The notes beneath the pieces were generated by a model. The model ran no database searches. It saw only the letters and a program-made list of their open reading frames with translations, and was not told where the DNA came from. A stretch of DNA of 64,000 nucleotides from Hypholoma sublateritium FD-334 SS-4 (Eukaryota; Basidiomycota; Agaricomycetes; Agaricales; Strophariaceae), in NCBI GenBank assembly GCA_000827495.1, contig KN817528.1, forward strand, positions 434,001 to 498,000, given 5' to 3'. A program made the translations under genes and the position numbers. This document shows, piece by piece, positions 12,558-24,398 of the stretch (position 1 is the stretch's first letter; each line of letters opens with the position of its first letter).

Positions 12558-13380
12558 TCAAAATATGGCACGAACAAGGCCACCGCCAATGGCCGAACCT
12601 GGAATCGAGGAGCACGTTAGAGGTTGAATTATAATATAAATCGCGTCAGCCCACCTGCACCGAAACCAACACCTCCAACAGCAGAATGAGCCAGCTGAAA
12701 CCAAGTTAGCTGAGATATTAAAGTATTCACAGTTACTCACAGTAGCTTTGTACTTCCCAAATTTATCCTTCTTTGCCTCAGTCCCTGGCGCTTCTTGGAG
12801 GCCGACATTGTTCACTCCTTGGCCAGGCGGTGGTGGGGTATTGACGCCATGGTATGCGGCTCCGAAGGGCCTGTAGGCTTTGCTTTCTGGAACTGGACTA
12901 CTATCACTAAGTCCCGCAGCTGGAGGCAGTTTTTCCACATATGCGGATGGGAAGAGGCCTTGTTTTCCATGAACCTTGCCAGTCCACCAGTCAGCGTTTG
13001 TCTGTTCTACAATTTCGATGATATCGCCCGGGGCGAAGGCTAGATCGTCCGCATCCTGAAGGTTGTTATTAGCCCTAGGCAATCAAGGACAAGGAAACAG
13101 ATGCGGTTACATCACCAGTGTATGCCCAGAGTGCTTTTGCTTTGGGAAGGGTAGAGACAGCTGGGGCACTTCGACCTAGAGCCATGTTGGACACACGGTT
13201 TGCCAATCCAGAAATGCCACTAGGGGTAACATTGCTATTTGCATTGGGTAATTTGGTCAAGATAGCTGAGGCGTCAGCCTGCGTGATATAGTTCTGTGAA
13301 GCGAGAAATTGAACGTTGTCCTCTATCTGAGAGACAACATGAGCCAGAAGGGCAGCAGCTTGGGGATCCTGCGGAGACAT
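12558..13380 (-). CDS. SH3 domain protein, Lsb1/Pin3-like
   Basis: There are four exons on the minus strand. Exon 1 (13111-13380) codes for a helical N-terminal region of about 90 residues and the start of the SH3 fold (ALWAYTGD). Exon 2 (12741-13055) gives the rest of the SH3, with DADDLAFAPGDIIEIVEQ, ADWWTGKVHGKQGLFPSAYV and the expected WW and PSxY residues. A Pro-rich linker and a KKDKFGKYK segment follow. Two small 3' exons encode a Gly/Ala-rich tail ending GGGLVRAIF-stop. This layout matches the fungal Lsb1/Pin3 family, whose SH3 binds Pro-rich partners such as the WASP protein Las17 and links to actin and endocytosis. Phase is consistent throughout. The gene is divergent from the pICln gene, 175 bp away. 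Confidence 0.82.
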
Positions 13381-13385
13381 TGTGG

Positions 13386-13400
13386 GGTGGTGGTGGTGGT
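13386..13400 (+). repeat. Short GGT trinucleotide run
   Basis: About five GGT units lie directly upstream of the SH3-gene start, within the short divergent promoter. On that gene's strand it is a CCA/ACC run in the leader. Confidence 0.7.
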
Positions 13401-13515
13401 AAAAACCAGATATAATTGAATAAGTTTGATGAATAGGCGACCGTGACGAGCTGCGAGTGGCCAAGGCGCTCGGCAACGCAACTGCCGTTGTGGCTGTGCA
13501 CCAGGGCTCTGTACT

Positions 13516-13527
13516 CCTAACCCTAAA
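13516..13527 (+). promoter_or_regulatory. Telobox-like motif upstream of pICln gene
   Basis: The motif CCTAACCCTAAA lies about 30 nt before the ATG at 13556, within the 175-bp divergent SH3/pICln promoter. It matches the motif upstream of the paladin-like gene. Confidence 0.4.
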
Positions 13528-13555
13528 TTAGTTTTCCCCTCTTTGCGTCTACATC

Positions 13556-14433
13556 ATGCCCAGTCTAAAATCTATCGTCGCTGTCCCTAACTTTGTCTCC
13601 AAGGAGGAGCATACGGCGCTCGTTGGATCGACTCCCACCTCATTTAATGATATCCCACCAGTCCTGAAATACAAGGAAGAAAATGTTTCCGTCTTGATTG
13701 AACCAGCATTTGAGAATTTTCCGAGCGAAAACGCTGTTCAAGGAACACTCTATGTTCTGACTAGGTTTGTTTCGACGCGTATCTCATGTATTACTTTCTG
13801 ACTTTGACTAGTGTTCTGGCGTTCATTTCCACCTCGGGCACTGGTTTTCAGATTGAGTACCCAGCCATCACGCTTCACGCGGTATCTCGAGGGACGCCTC
13901 AGCCATCAATATATTGCCAACTGGACGAGAGCTATGGGACAGAAAACGATGCTGCTTCTAGCGATGAAGTAACTGACATGCGTGAGCTGACAATCGTGCC
14001 ACAAAATGCGGCGTCATGTACGTCATTACCCTTATGCTTGTGCTCACGGCTTCACAACATGCATACTATACATACACAGTGGATCACATCTTCGAAGCAC
14101 TATCGGAATGTGCTTCCCTCCACCCCGACCCCAAGGGGGACGAAGATGATTTGGACGACGCCTTTATCGACCTTGATCCATCAACGTTTGAAACATTCAC
14201 CGGCGACGAAAATGAAGAGCTCAGTGAAGTTGGGAGGGTGCGCAGCGATTTCATCAATGATAACCGATTCGCACCATACTAGATCTCCTTCTTTCCGTTG
14301 CACATTACAGGCGGCTCTTGCTCATCTTGAATCCATCATCTACGATCCTCATGAATTGCGACCGGACTTCAGCGATGCCGATGTCAATGGAAACTTGGAC
14401 GCTTTGGAAGACGCAGAAGAAAAGAACAAATAA
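13556..14433 (+). CDS. pICln homologue (methylosome/Sm-assembly chaperone)
   Basis: Three or four exons give a protein of roughly 230 residues. The N-terminal half is a PH-like fold (PSLKSIVAVPNFVSKEEHTA, then FQIEYPAITLHAVSRGTPQ). An acidic segment follows (PKGDEDDLDDAFIDLDP), and a conserved C-terminal acidic tail runs to the TAA at 14431-14433. In animals and fission yeast, pICln binds Sm proteins and PRMT5 and feeds them into snRNP assembly. The order of an ITLHAVSR-type strand, an acidic loop and an acidic C-terminus is diagnostic of the family. An intron near 14015-14077 removes a stretch that otherwise reads through in the wrong frame. Confidence 0.8.
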
Positions 14434-15068
14434 GCACTCTCGTAATGACCTACAACGCGTCGAAGACGTTCAGCATATCTTATCGGGCACTTTTTTGGAA
14501 GGCAGTTACAGTGTAATAGACCCAAATGACGCACGAAATGTATCTTGGCCATTCCTTTCACTCGTAAGATAGTACTTGACCCAGGGCCAAGGTCTAATAT
14601 AATGGCCTAGAAAGCATCACACTGCCATACTTCTCGTGGTAATATGCTGAGATGTAACCACCACCTCCAATCAACACATGACGGACGTTTTCCAACATGT
14701 CCAGATTCACTCCACCACCAAGCCGAATCTTATTTTCGGTGGCTCTACGTCACATGGGGCTAGACACTTTCCGTCGAATGAGAACCGCAAAATAGTACCA
14801 AGTCAAACTCGGACCATTTACAAACCATTAATCGATCTTGCCAACACCCACATATGTAACTCGTAGTTTCTCAAACTCGTCGTCACGATAGCTACTTTTC
14901 AGACGGTGCATTCATCATTTATGTAAATGTGCTATTACAATCCTCCCAAGTACGTACCGCGATGTGGGGTAGGAAACTGACGTCAACCCGATGTCTGATC
15001 AGTACTTGGTGCGTATACATGAGAGGCTCTGCCCCACTTCCATATTACCAGGCTGAATCAACCTCCTA
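14434..15068 (-). other. Gap with an unassigned minus-strand coding remnant
   Basis: Between pICln and the SMP/C2 gene, the minus strand from about 14918 down to 14590 reads as protein in one frame. The pieces are HRLKSSYRDDEFEKLRVTYV, then LTWYYFAVLIRRKV, then LGGGVNLDMLENVRHVLI and GGGGYISAYYHEKYG, ending in a stop near 14596. It is interrupted by a TAA and a TGA. It is either a pseudogene fragment or exons whose introns I cannot place. I do not recognise the family. Confidence 0.3.
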
Positions 15069-18000
15069 ATGCCAGAGCCACGCAATTCGCAATCAGACGA
15101 TAGTGTCAAAAACAACGAACGAGAAGTTACAGATCCTGTTACCCACCTTCCGCTCATCATCCACGACGGGGACGCCGCTGAGCTAGAACGGATCCCTCCG
15201 CCTCTCAGCTCGTCGGAGGCGAAGAAGGTGGACGAAGACCATGGTACGAATAGTCAGGAGGATAGTAACGCGCGGCACAACGACGTCGAGACTGTAGTGC
15301 AGGAGACTTTGGGCCGTAACTGGTGGGAAGACCCAATTGCCGACCGACGCAAGGCGAAGATTCAGATTGGCCTCTTTGCAGCAGCAGCAGCTTCGTTAGG
15401 TGCATTCGGCGCGCTGTTAATACGGTCGGCTGTCTCCAAAATCTTCGGAACACATGGGTCTATCAGCAGCTGGTTAGGATTACTGATCTTGCCTTTCGTT
15501 TGCTGCACGTTGGGAGTGCTTGTGGGATTTGCAGCAGTGCACTCGGGGCAGTTCCCAAATATTGTGCTGGTTTCACATAAATCTGAAGAACGACAAACTG
15601 GGGCCCACTCTGAAGTACGTTTATTGATTTGTCTCTGTAACAGTGCCATTTTTGACTTGTGTCCTCTAGCCCCAAACACTGAATAAGGACGAAAATGCAC
15701 CCGAGTCGTCCCGATGGCTCAATTCTTTACTCAATGCCGTTTGGCCAATCGTCAACCCTGCTTTGTTCGTGGCTGTGGCCGATATGCTAGAAGACACGAT
15801 GCAAGCCACACTACCGAAGCTTGTTCGAGGAGTTCGGGTCGCAGACTTTGGCCAAGGGTCTGAATCTGTTCGCGTTCTTGCTATACGTTATCTTGATGCC
15901 GGCTCTGCTGCAAAAGACGTAGACGGAATGAAGGCGGAGGAAGGAAATTTCTTCAACATGGAAGTCGCTATCGCCTACCGCGCGAAGGAAACGACCGCCA
16001 ATGGAATGCGCGGTCGTTCCGCAAATGCGCATTTATTAATGGAATTCTGGGTGTCAGGTGGAGTCATGATCCCTGTATGGGTTGAACTCACTGGATTACT
16101 GGCAACTATCCGAATGCGCATACAACTGACCCCAAACCCGCCGTTTCTGTCAGTGATGACCCTGACACTGCTTGGGCTGCCCAAGGTCACCCTGAAGTGT
16201 ACACCCCTTGCGAAGAACTTCCTCAATATCATGGACGTCCCAGGATTATCTTGCTGGCTTCAAAATAGCATCAATCTGGCGGTTGAAGAATACGTTGCAC
16301 CCAGAAGCTTGACTTTGGACTTGAAGACTCTGCTGATGGGCCGGCCGAAGATGGATACAGATGCGATAGGCGTGGTCATCGTCACCATCAGACGTGTAGA
16401 GGGTTCTAAGCATCCATATTCGCCCAATCTCAACATATTAAAATCTGACAACGCTGAGACGAGCGATTTGTACGTCACTCTGGGCTGGAGTAAATGGGGC
16501 AAACCGCTCTGGTCTACAAGGTACATTATACTCATTCTTTCGCGGCAAGCGGTTGCTCATTGACTGGACACAAGAATCATCACTGCCGCTGACCCCGTAT
16601 GGGAAGAAACTACAGCACTGCTAGTTGGCCCTTCAGAGCTCAACGCTCAGGAAAACCTTCGATTGCAAGTCTGGGACTCGGGTTAGTGTGCCACTTTTAT
16701 AGAGCGAGTCATGCAGATGCTAATAATGAAAATGGGCTCGATAGACCGATTTACTGTGGATGACCTTGTTGGTAAAGTCGAGTTGAGCCTAACCGATCTT
16801 ATGACCAGCAAAAACTCTCTCAACCGGATGTCAGTCCGAGCTGACGGTCTGAAAGACCAGAAAGGCAACTCGTGGCCTGGGACTCTCCATTGGGAATGCG
16901 GGTATTTCGCGAAGACTACGTTTGAACAACACGTCGAGGATAAGGACCAAAATGCACAGGAACTACGCTCCAAGATCGAGAAAGACGCCGAAAGCAAGTT
17001 ACGCGAGGCTAAGACGCGGGGAGATGATACACAGGACAGCGAGGTGGCCCAGCAAAAGAAGGAAGATATGAAAGAGAAGGCCGACGAGATCATTTCAGCC
17101 TCCATGCCGACGTCAAAGTGGCCAAGTGGAATCTTATCTATCAGAATAGAACAAATAATTGGATTAGAATTGGAAAAAATCAAAGAAAGTGGGGTTCGCG
17201 AGGAGGCAGAGAATGAAGATGAAGGAGATCTACCAAGCGCTTATTGCACAATTATCCTGAATCAACAGAGCGTGTATAAAACAAGGACAAAGATGAAGAG
17301 CAATAATCCCTTTGTGAGTACTTCTCTAAATAACAGTGGCTAGCTGTGGTCTCATGCCTTTCATTCAGTACGACGCCGGCACAGAGAAGTTCATACGAGA
17401 CTGGGAGAATACGGATATCATTATCTCAGTACGAGACAGTAGACTCCACGAAATCGACCCCGTCATCGGCATTGTCGTCCTTCCTCTTTGTGAAATATTC
17501 AGGCACAGATCAGAATTCGCTGACTCATTACCTCTCGTAGGCGGCATTGGCTACGGGCGTATGCGTCTGTCCCTCATGTTCCGCAGCGTCCAGCTACATC
17601 TTCCCAGACGCCTCCTTGGATGGGACATCGGCACTCTCGAAATTCTGTCGCGCATCGACGCGTCGCCCGACTTGCCGCAAGAATACAAGTCATATGGGCT
17701 CAGCATACGCACACTCTACGGGAAGGCGAAGATGGTCGCCAGTGAAGACGGCGAAGGTTGGAATACGAAGCGACCCAGGCCTATTCGACTACCTGTTAAA
17801 AAGCGGTATGCGTCGTGCCTCCTTATTCAATTGCGCAAGCGCGTCGTAGGACCCGATTTAACCCCGGCATTTTCAACGCTGTGGCTCAAAGAGATTCCAG
17901 ACGACACAGAAGTCATGGTTCCATTGCCCATATACGAAAATGTGGGCGGAGCGTTAGACCGTGCTAAGAGGAATGCGACGACCGATGCCGACAAGAAGTT

Positions 18001-18445
18001 GGGTACATTGAATATCACTCTGTACTTCTGGCCCGGCTTGAGTGGTTATCACAAAATACTCGCCGACCATGATAAGCATATGGCGGACGTGATGGAGGTG
18101 CTGGATTACGCAGAGAGTAACCAGGAATCTAGTCACGAGCTACTGCAGGACAAAAACCACGTCGACAGTGGGTCCGATTCCGCGTCTTCGTCTGACGACG
18201 AAGACGTCCATGGCAGTCATTCAAACAGCTCTGAGAAGGACGGGTTTGTCCACCAATTGAAGGATTTCAGGAAGAAAAAGGGAGAACTGCATCGCAAACA
18301 CCGCGGACTCATGCAATGGAAGGCTGTCCGCAACGTCGCTTGGATAGGAAGAGGGGTGGAGCACCAAGCAGGAAGATTTACCGACTCAATCAAAGACAGT
18401 TTCAAGCACCGGGACAGAGGACCTGGGATCGAAAAGGAGGTTTGA
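15069..18445 (+). CDS. SMP/C2-domain membrane tether, Mug190/tricalbin-like
   Basis: The protein has about 1,050 residues over a few exons. The N-terminal 90 residues are acidic and disordered. Two hydrophobic helices follow (IGLFAAAAASLGAFGALLI and LGLLILPFVCCTLGVLVGF), then an SMP domain starting near IVNPALFVAVADMLEDTM. Two C2-type domains come next: one around GVVIVTIRRVEG to LQVWDSG, and a second around ILSIRIEQIIGLELEKIK with a Lys/Glu-rich coil between them. The tail is Ser/Asp-rich and then basic. This is the layout of S. pombe Mug190 and of tricalbins/extended synaptotagmins, which tether the ER to the plasma membrane and transfer lipid. It is an orthologue candidate by architecture. 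The calcium-binding Asp set of the C2 loops looks incomplete, so calcium binding is uncertain. Confidence 0.82.
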
Positions 18446-18896
18446 ACCCCCTGTCGCGCTGCACTGATTCGAAGACAATTAAACACGTCCAATTTGCTAT
18501 ATAGTTTACATTCTACTCTACAACAGAAAATTATGGCATTAATGTATATTCGATTCAATGAACTTCATTCGTTCAACATTGTAGTCAGCCTGATTCCTGT
18601 GGTGGACCCGGTGGATATGACCGCCGCTCGCATAGGATTGTGATAGCGTATAGTTTATTGAGCCTGTGCACTCAAAAACAAATCTCTGATGGTGGATCCG
18701 CGTCGCGCGAGTGATTATTGAGCCGGCCCTTTCTGTCATGGCATGCATTTGCATTGGAAGTACTGACAACCGTCAGCGAGAGAGCCGACGGCGGGCCAGA
18801 CGTTGGTGAACCTTGAACTTTGAAGGTAATTCGTATGTGATTTAAAATCATTTACACGAATATGCTGCACATACAGCGGCAGCATACACACCTAAT
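18446..18896. other. Intergenic, convergent 3' ends
   Basis: This spacer lies between two convergent genes. I find no coding signal or repeat in it. Confidence 0.6.
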
Positions 18897-20462
18897 TCAT
18901 ACAAGGTTTACGGGTTCGTAAACATGGTCTTTCCTCAGCGATTTGAGGCTCAGGCTTTCTGACCGGCTTGCAGGCGGACGATCACCCACTGCCTGATCGT
19001 CACGCCAGAGAGGTCCAACAGCAATCCCGTCTGCGTCGTAGTGGCCCACACATCGATTGGCTGCGAACAAACCCTCAACTACGTCACATTCTATTATATT
19101 ATGAGGAAAATACGTACCGGAAGAGTCCTTCCGTTTCGCCAGTAGCGTTGCAATTATCATAAACAGGGCCCATCCACCTGAGAACATACTCAACGTCGCT
19201 ACCAAAACAGAGATGATCAGGGATCCAGTGCGTTTCCGCGTTTGAATACGACACGGGTATGCGGCCTGTATGTGAGCAGGTCCATCTAAAGTAACAGGAA
19301 GAAATTGTTGCAAGGTGGCATTGGGGTGCGCCCATATCTCGTACAGAGACGATACACGGGACGAGATATTTGAACTATAAGGGGTTGCGGCAAAGAGAGG
19401 GATGATTGTGTTATTCATTGCTGAGGGGTGGAGGATAAAGTTGTTGGGGCTTGGATTTCCTAGGTCTATCCTAACGGCGGCATACACTGCTTGAAGAAGA
19501 TTGGCAATTGGCCCCGCTACGTCGGCTCCCAAGAAAGGGGGAATACTTTGCGGATTTTGCTCGAAGTTGTAGTCGTATTGAAGCATGATGGCGTTATTAT
19601 ATCCACTTGCAGCATATTGTATCATAAAAACCGGCGGCACAGTAGCGCACCTTGTGTTGCTAACCGACATTGGACAGGGTTGAAATTGCGCTTGGATGGA
19701 TGTGATGACTGGAGATGTGAAGTTGGACCCCAGATAGGCGCTATAGGCGCGGGCCCCGAGATCTTCTGTCGCCTGTTGGATGCTGGCAGAGAGCCATGAA
19801 TATCAGAAAAACCTAACGCCAGATAAAGCACTCACACCCCGTTTAAGATAGCGCCCCGAGCATCAGTGGTACCGTTGTTGAAATAGCGTATCAATCCCAA
19901 TAGTGGTGAATAACGACCTGGAAGTTGGCTTATTGAAAAATCCGTTCTTGCCGTTATGTTGAGCGAGCTGTCGGTGCAAGTCATGATGACAGTGAAGTCT
20001 ACATTCCATAATAGCAGGTTTCCGTCTATATAAACTGAAGATACGTCGCAGGAAGTGAGTGCTGCGCCTTTGTAAGCGATTGAGGAGTCCCCAGCCGTAG
20101 GCTGTATGACGGAGTCGACCTGCCACTGGAAGAATGAATAATCGCCCGTGAAAGCATCCCCGACGTTGAAGATATACGGATCGCATGTCGATCCAGGCTT
20201 GGGTATTAGGAATGGCATGAATCGGTAGTACCAATGTGATGTAGTCGCATTGAAGTCGCTTTGGAAGACGGTGACGGTCTCATAGCCAGTCAAAGGGACT
20301 AGATAGGCGAAATAGTATGTTTAATTCGGAAAGTTCTGATTGAAGCGGCAAAGACCTACTATTCAGAAGTACAAGAAATACAAGGACGACGAAAGCTACG
20401 GCCATGGTAATTGGGGTGAACCAGCGCCATTTGAATCTACGGGTTATTGGATATTCGAGCAT
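18897..20462 (-). CDS. Basidiomycete membrane protein of unknown function
   Basis: This is a minus-strand multi-exon gene starting at ATG 20462. After a short basic stretch there is one N-terminal membrane helix (ITMAVAFVVLVFLVLLN). A large Ser/Thr/Asn-rich extracytoplasmic-looking domain follows, with several Asn-x-Ser/Thr sites and paired cysteines, then a second helix near the C-terminus (LIISVLVATLSMFSGGWALF), a basic stop-transfer (LLAKRK) and a cytosolic tail ending EPVNLV-stop at 18897-18899. The first intron joins LLN to PLTGYETVTVFQSD in phase through a GTAGGT donor. Such two-helix proteins with a large lumenal domain are common, uncharacterised families in Agaricomycetes. I cannot assign a function. 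Confidence 0.65.
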
Positions 20463-21425
20463 AAGCAGTTTAGTGCCAGCGTGGCAGTCGGGAGGGGATT
20501 GTCAATATTGGGTGGTGTCCTACATTTAACCAATACTAATCTTTGAGCCCCTGCAGGAACAGCATGTCAGCCGTTAGGGATTGGATATGGAAATGTTCCT
20601 TTAGCGACTGCAACTACTCGTAGCCTGTCGAGATGTTGCATACATATCATGCATCTGACGACTCCGAGTCGGTAAGACCTTCACAGGCAGAATATTTGAA
20701 TGAATTTGTACTGCACCTTTTTGCATTCCCATTTTTTTCCTGAACCACTCTTTCTCTCCCAACAAGTCCAATTTGACTACGAGATCACTGGTGTTGGTGA
20801 CTTCTTCGAGGCCATGTTTTCCGTCTGCGAGACGCAAGTCGCCATTTCTGGTGAAAGATTTGGTGTCCACATGACGGAAGTCAAGATACCTTAAGCCTTA
20901 CAGGAAATCCACTCGGTCAACTAAATGCAAAAGTGTATATCGACGGATTCCATGTACCTTTAGCGTGTTCGAGAAATGTCTTGTTTGACTCTTTCGTTCC
21001 ATGGAAGATCAAAATGCCAGGTTTTCCTGTCTATTTCGCAAGTTATATGCCCATAGGTGGCTGATAGTATTCAAATCCTGCCTTAACAAAGCCTGAAACG
21101 CTGCTCTGCATGGCGAATCTTTTCAACCGGCGAAATTTTGAAAGATTAGAGATATCTGCGGGTCATTTCAGGTTATAACGGCGACGTGTAGAAGGGTGTG
21201 TGTGATTTACGATGCATTCGTGCCAATGATATGAAGATTGACGAGGATGACATGGGTGGTCATTGCGGTTCTTGGTCAAGCTTGGGTAGCGGCGGCTTAG
21301 CGACAAGTGGACAACGAGAAGTGCTATTTTTAGACCGCGGTCATTCACTAATTTGGAAGCGATGATTGGCTCCTTATATTAGTGCATTTCTGAGTCTGGC
21401 CAAGAGCAGTCACCGCGCAGTCTAT
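20463..21425. other. Gap with conflicting coding signals
   Basis: On the plus strand, a segment reading VQFDYEITGVGDFFEAMFSV is followed in a shifted frame by LGQLNAKVYIDGFHVPLACS and WKIKMPGFPVYFASYM (to about 21063), which looks like protein. On the minus strand the same first part reads GLRYLDFRHVDTKSFTRNGD onward for about 90 stop-free codons. Both cannot be coding. Neither matches a family I know. A degraded gene is the simplest reading. Confidence 0.3.
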
Positions 21426-23990
21426 ATGCCATTCAGGGTTTCTCTCACATCCTTTCTCACATCGTCCTCTCGTCTTAAACTTCCATATCCACCACCCCGT
21501 TTCGCTAAGACAATGTCCACCGGAGTCTTGAAGACTGTTGCAGTTCTGGGATATGACGAGATACAGGACGGAGAAATGTATGTTGAGTAGTATAACTCAC
21601 AAACTAGTACTAATCTTGTTGTCTGATGTAGGAAAGAGGTTGCCTTTGAGGAGGGCAAGGTTCTGGTTTCTCGTATAGGTGACAAGGTACATGCCACAAG
21701 CGCCTTCTGCACACACTACGGTGCGCCGCTTGCAAAAGGTGTTCTGACGTCCGATGGACGAGTGGTTTGGTATGTCCCCCGATATATGTATGCCCAGGAT
21801 AAGATATCTGATGAGCGAACTAGTCCATGGCATGGAGGTATATACGAAATGTCTCAGATAATCACTGTCTGAATGCTGAACCTCGACAGCCTGCTTCAAC
21901 GTCTGCACTGGTGACATTGGTAAATAATAGCCTTCGTTGTACTTCGTTGGTGCTAATGGCTTTCCAGAGGATTCCCCAGCTCCCAAGGCTATCCACTCCT
22001 TCAAAACAAAAATTCAGGATGGGAAAATACACGTAACTGCAAATTCAGCCGATACCCTCAAGAGCAATATGTCACGTCAGCCTACTTTATTGGCCACGGG
22101 AATCAATAGCTCCGGCCCAGGCGTTATTATCGTTGGTGGAGGAGCCGGTGCTTTCCAGAGCGTGGAGAGCTTGAGAGAGGTAACAAATTATGCTTACTTT
22201 CAGCTTACTGAGCACACTCGAACTGACGATAAATATAGCACGGCTATGCAGGACCGATTACAGTCCTTTCGAAAGAGACTTACACTCCTATTGATAGGTA
22301 CATTACTTCCGATTTTTCCTCGATCGTCATTTTTGACGTGAGTGTGACAGAACGAGGCTCAGCAAAGGGCTTCCCACCGATGCCACCAAACTTGAATATC
22401 GTACGGCGGCTGATCTGAAGATCAAATACGGAACAAATGTTCGCCTTGGTGTTGTACGTTTCTATCATCAACTTTTTCGTAAACCTCTTTAACCAAGCTT
22501 CATAAAATCAGGAAGTTACTTCCGTCGATATCGAGAAGAAAACTGTTTCGCTCGACGATGGAAAAGATATCATCTCTTACGATAAATTGATCTTGGCCAC
22601 TGGGGGCATTCCTCGTCGTCTACCTATCGAGGGAGCTAATCTAGAGAACGTCTACACCTTCCGCGGGGTTGATGATTCCAAGAAGGTTGATGCGGGTAAA
22701 TACATTTCATGAAAAAACTGCTTTGCATTTACTGATATACTATCTCACCTTAGCTGCTCAAGAGGGCAAAAGAGTGGTTGTGATTGGAAGTTCTTTCATT
22801 AGCATGGAAATAGTCACAGCCATCAATTCTCGCAAATTGGCGTCTATCGATGTCATCGGGATGGAAGAATACCCTTTCGAAGCCGTACTGGGTAAAGTTG
22901 TTGGTGCAGCATTGAAAAAGGTCAGATCAAGTTACAATTTTTCACATAATGGCTCGATATTGATTTTAATATAAGTTCCATGAAGGCAGAGGAGTCAAAT
23001 TCCACATGTCCAGCAAAGTAGACAAGATTGTTGCTCAAGAAGGAAACCCTGAACTTGCCGGGGGAGTGGTAGTCAACGGGGAGACTCTTCCCTGCGATTT
23101 TGTCATAATGGGAGTCGGCGTTGCACCTGCCACTAAATTCTTGAAGGACAGCGGCCTCGAAATTGAGAAAGACGGGGGCATTAAGGTTGACAAATACCTC
23201 AGAGTTAAAAGCGGCAAAGACACCAAGGACGTGTTTGCTATCGGTAGTGTCTTCTGTCACCTCGATCAGAATAACCCTTATGTGTAACATCACAGGTGAC
23301 ATTGCCATATACCCTCAACAGAACGGCGACGAAACCAGAATCGAGCATTGGAACGTGTGTATAACCATCGGCATATTGAAATCAAACTCATCGCAGATGT
23401 CAGGTCGCTGGAAACCATGGCCGTGCTGTGGGGATGACCATCAGTGGGAAAGACCAGCCATTCGTAAAAGTCCCTATTTTCTGGAGTGCACGTATGTGAT
23501 TCACTCTTTCGGTCCATACTCCATGTAAACGACGATATGCGTTGCAGAGGGTCAGCAGCTCCGATACTGTGGAATTGGCCACAAATACGACGACGTGATT
23601 ATCAAAGGAAACGTAGATGAACTAAAGGTCTGTTGCCGAACTTCCCCGTTGACCCAAGTAAGAACTAATTTTTGCCGTATTAGTTCATTGCATACTACGT
23701 GAAGAACGGAAAGGTCGTCGCTGTGGCGAGGTACGTCGTTTACCGTGCAGAACAGGTGTGCTGATACTCACTCGGTACTACACACAGTATGCAAAACGAC
23801 CCCATCGTATCGAAAGCATCGGAGTTGTTGCGTCTAGGTTTGATGCCGTCGCCAGAAGAGATCAAGGCCGGCAAGGTGAGATGGCATTGCCGTCTGCTTT
23901 GATGGTATGGCTGATCGCATGTGTCAGGATCTACTTGGTGTCGATATCAGCACTGCTAGTACTCTCCCCAAGGTTGAGACCGAGGCTTAG
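21426..23990 (+). CDS. Rieske-type AIF-like flavoprotein oxidoreductase (AIFM3-like)
   Basis: This multi-exon gene codes for about 540 residues. The N-terminus from ATG 21426 is basic and hydroxylated, like a mitochondrial presequence; a second in-frame ATG at 21513 would omit it. A Rieske [2Fe-2S] domain follows, with CTHYGAPL and CPWHGACF supplying the Cys-x-His and Cys-x2-His ligands. Then comes a pyridine-nucleotide-disulphide oxidoreductase with an FAD-binding GVIIVGGGAGAFQS, an ATGG-type motif (LILATGGIPRRLPI), an NAD-binding RVVVIGSSFISMEI and the C-terminal FAD motif KDVFAIGDIAIYP. The order matches AIFM3/Nfrl-type AIF-like proteins. The likely role is NAD(P)H-dependent electron transfer, possibly mitochondrial. 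The C-terminal reductase domain ends KVETEA-stop at 23990. Confidence 0.85.
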
Positions 23991-24398
23991 TGATGACACG
24001 TCTCCCTGACCAACGCGAAGACGGTACGTTTGGATGGCGTTGGGTAACATTGGATCAAGATCCTCGGACAGTGGCACGGCATTGAGCAGCGAGTTAACTG
24101 AGAGTCAGTTAAAAGTGGATGTATGTATTTGTAATGCTGTTGTAAACTTGAAATTGTATAAATGCATGTACTTGTGTCGGTAGACGTGCCAGTCATCAGT
24201 GGAAATTGCCAACACCACTTGTTTAAATTTTGGGAGTAATCTAAATTGACGCGTTGCATAGAGGTCACATATATCCCGTGATCTCAAGTCACGCGTCTGT
24301 GACAGGTGTCTCGCGATTTCGGAGTCGGAAGCTCGTTGAATCTCATTACCTGAGGCTAGATAGCCCTCAACCTGAGGTTCAAAATCTATTTCCTCTGG
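23991..24398. other. Intergenic spacer
   Basis: About 0.4 kb between two tandem plus-strand genes. It presumably holds the terminator of the AIF-like gene and the promoter of the polymerase gene. No feature stands out. Confidence 0.6.
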
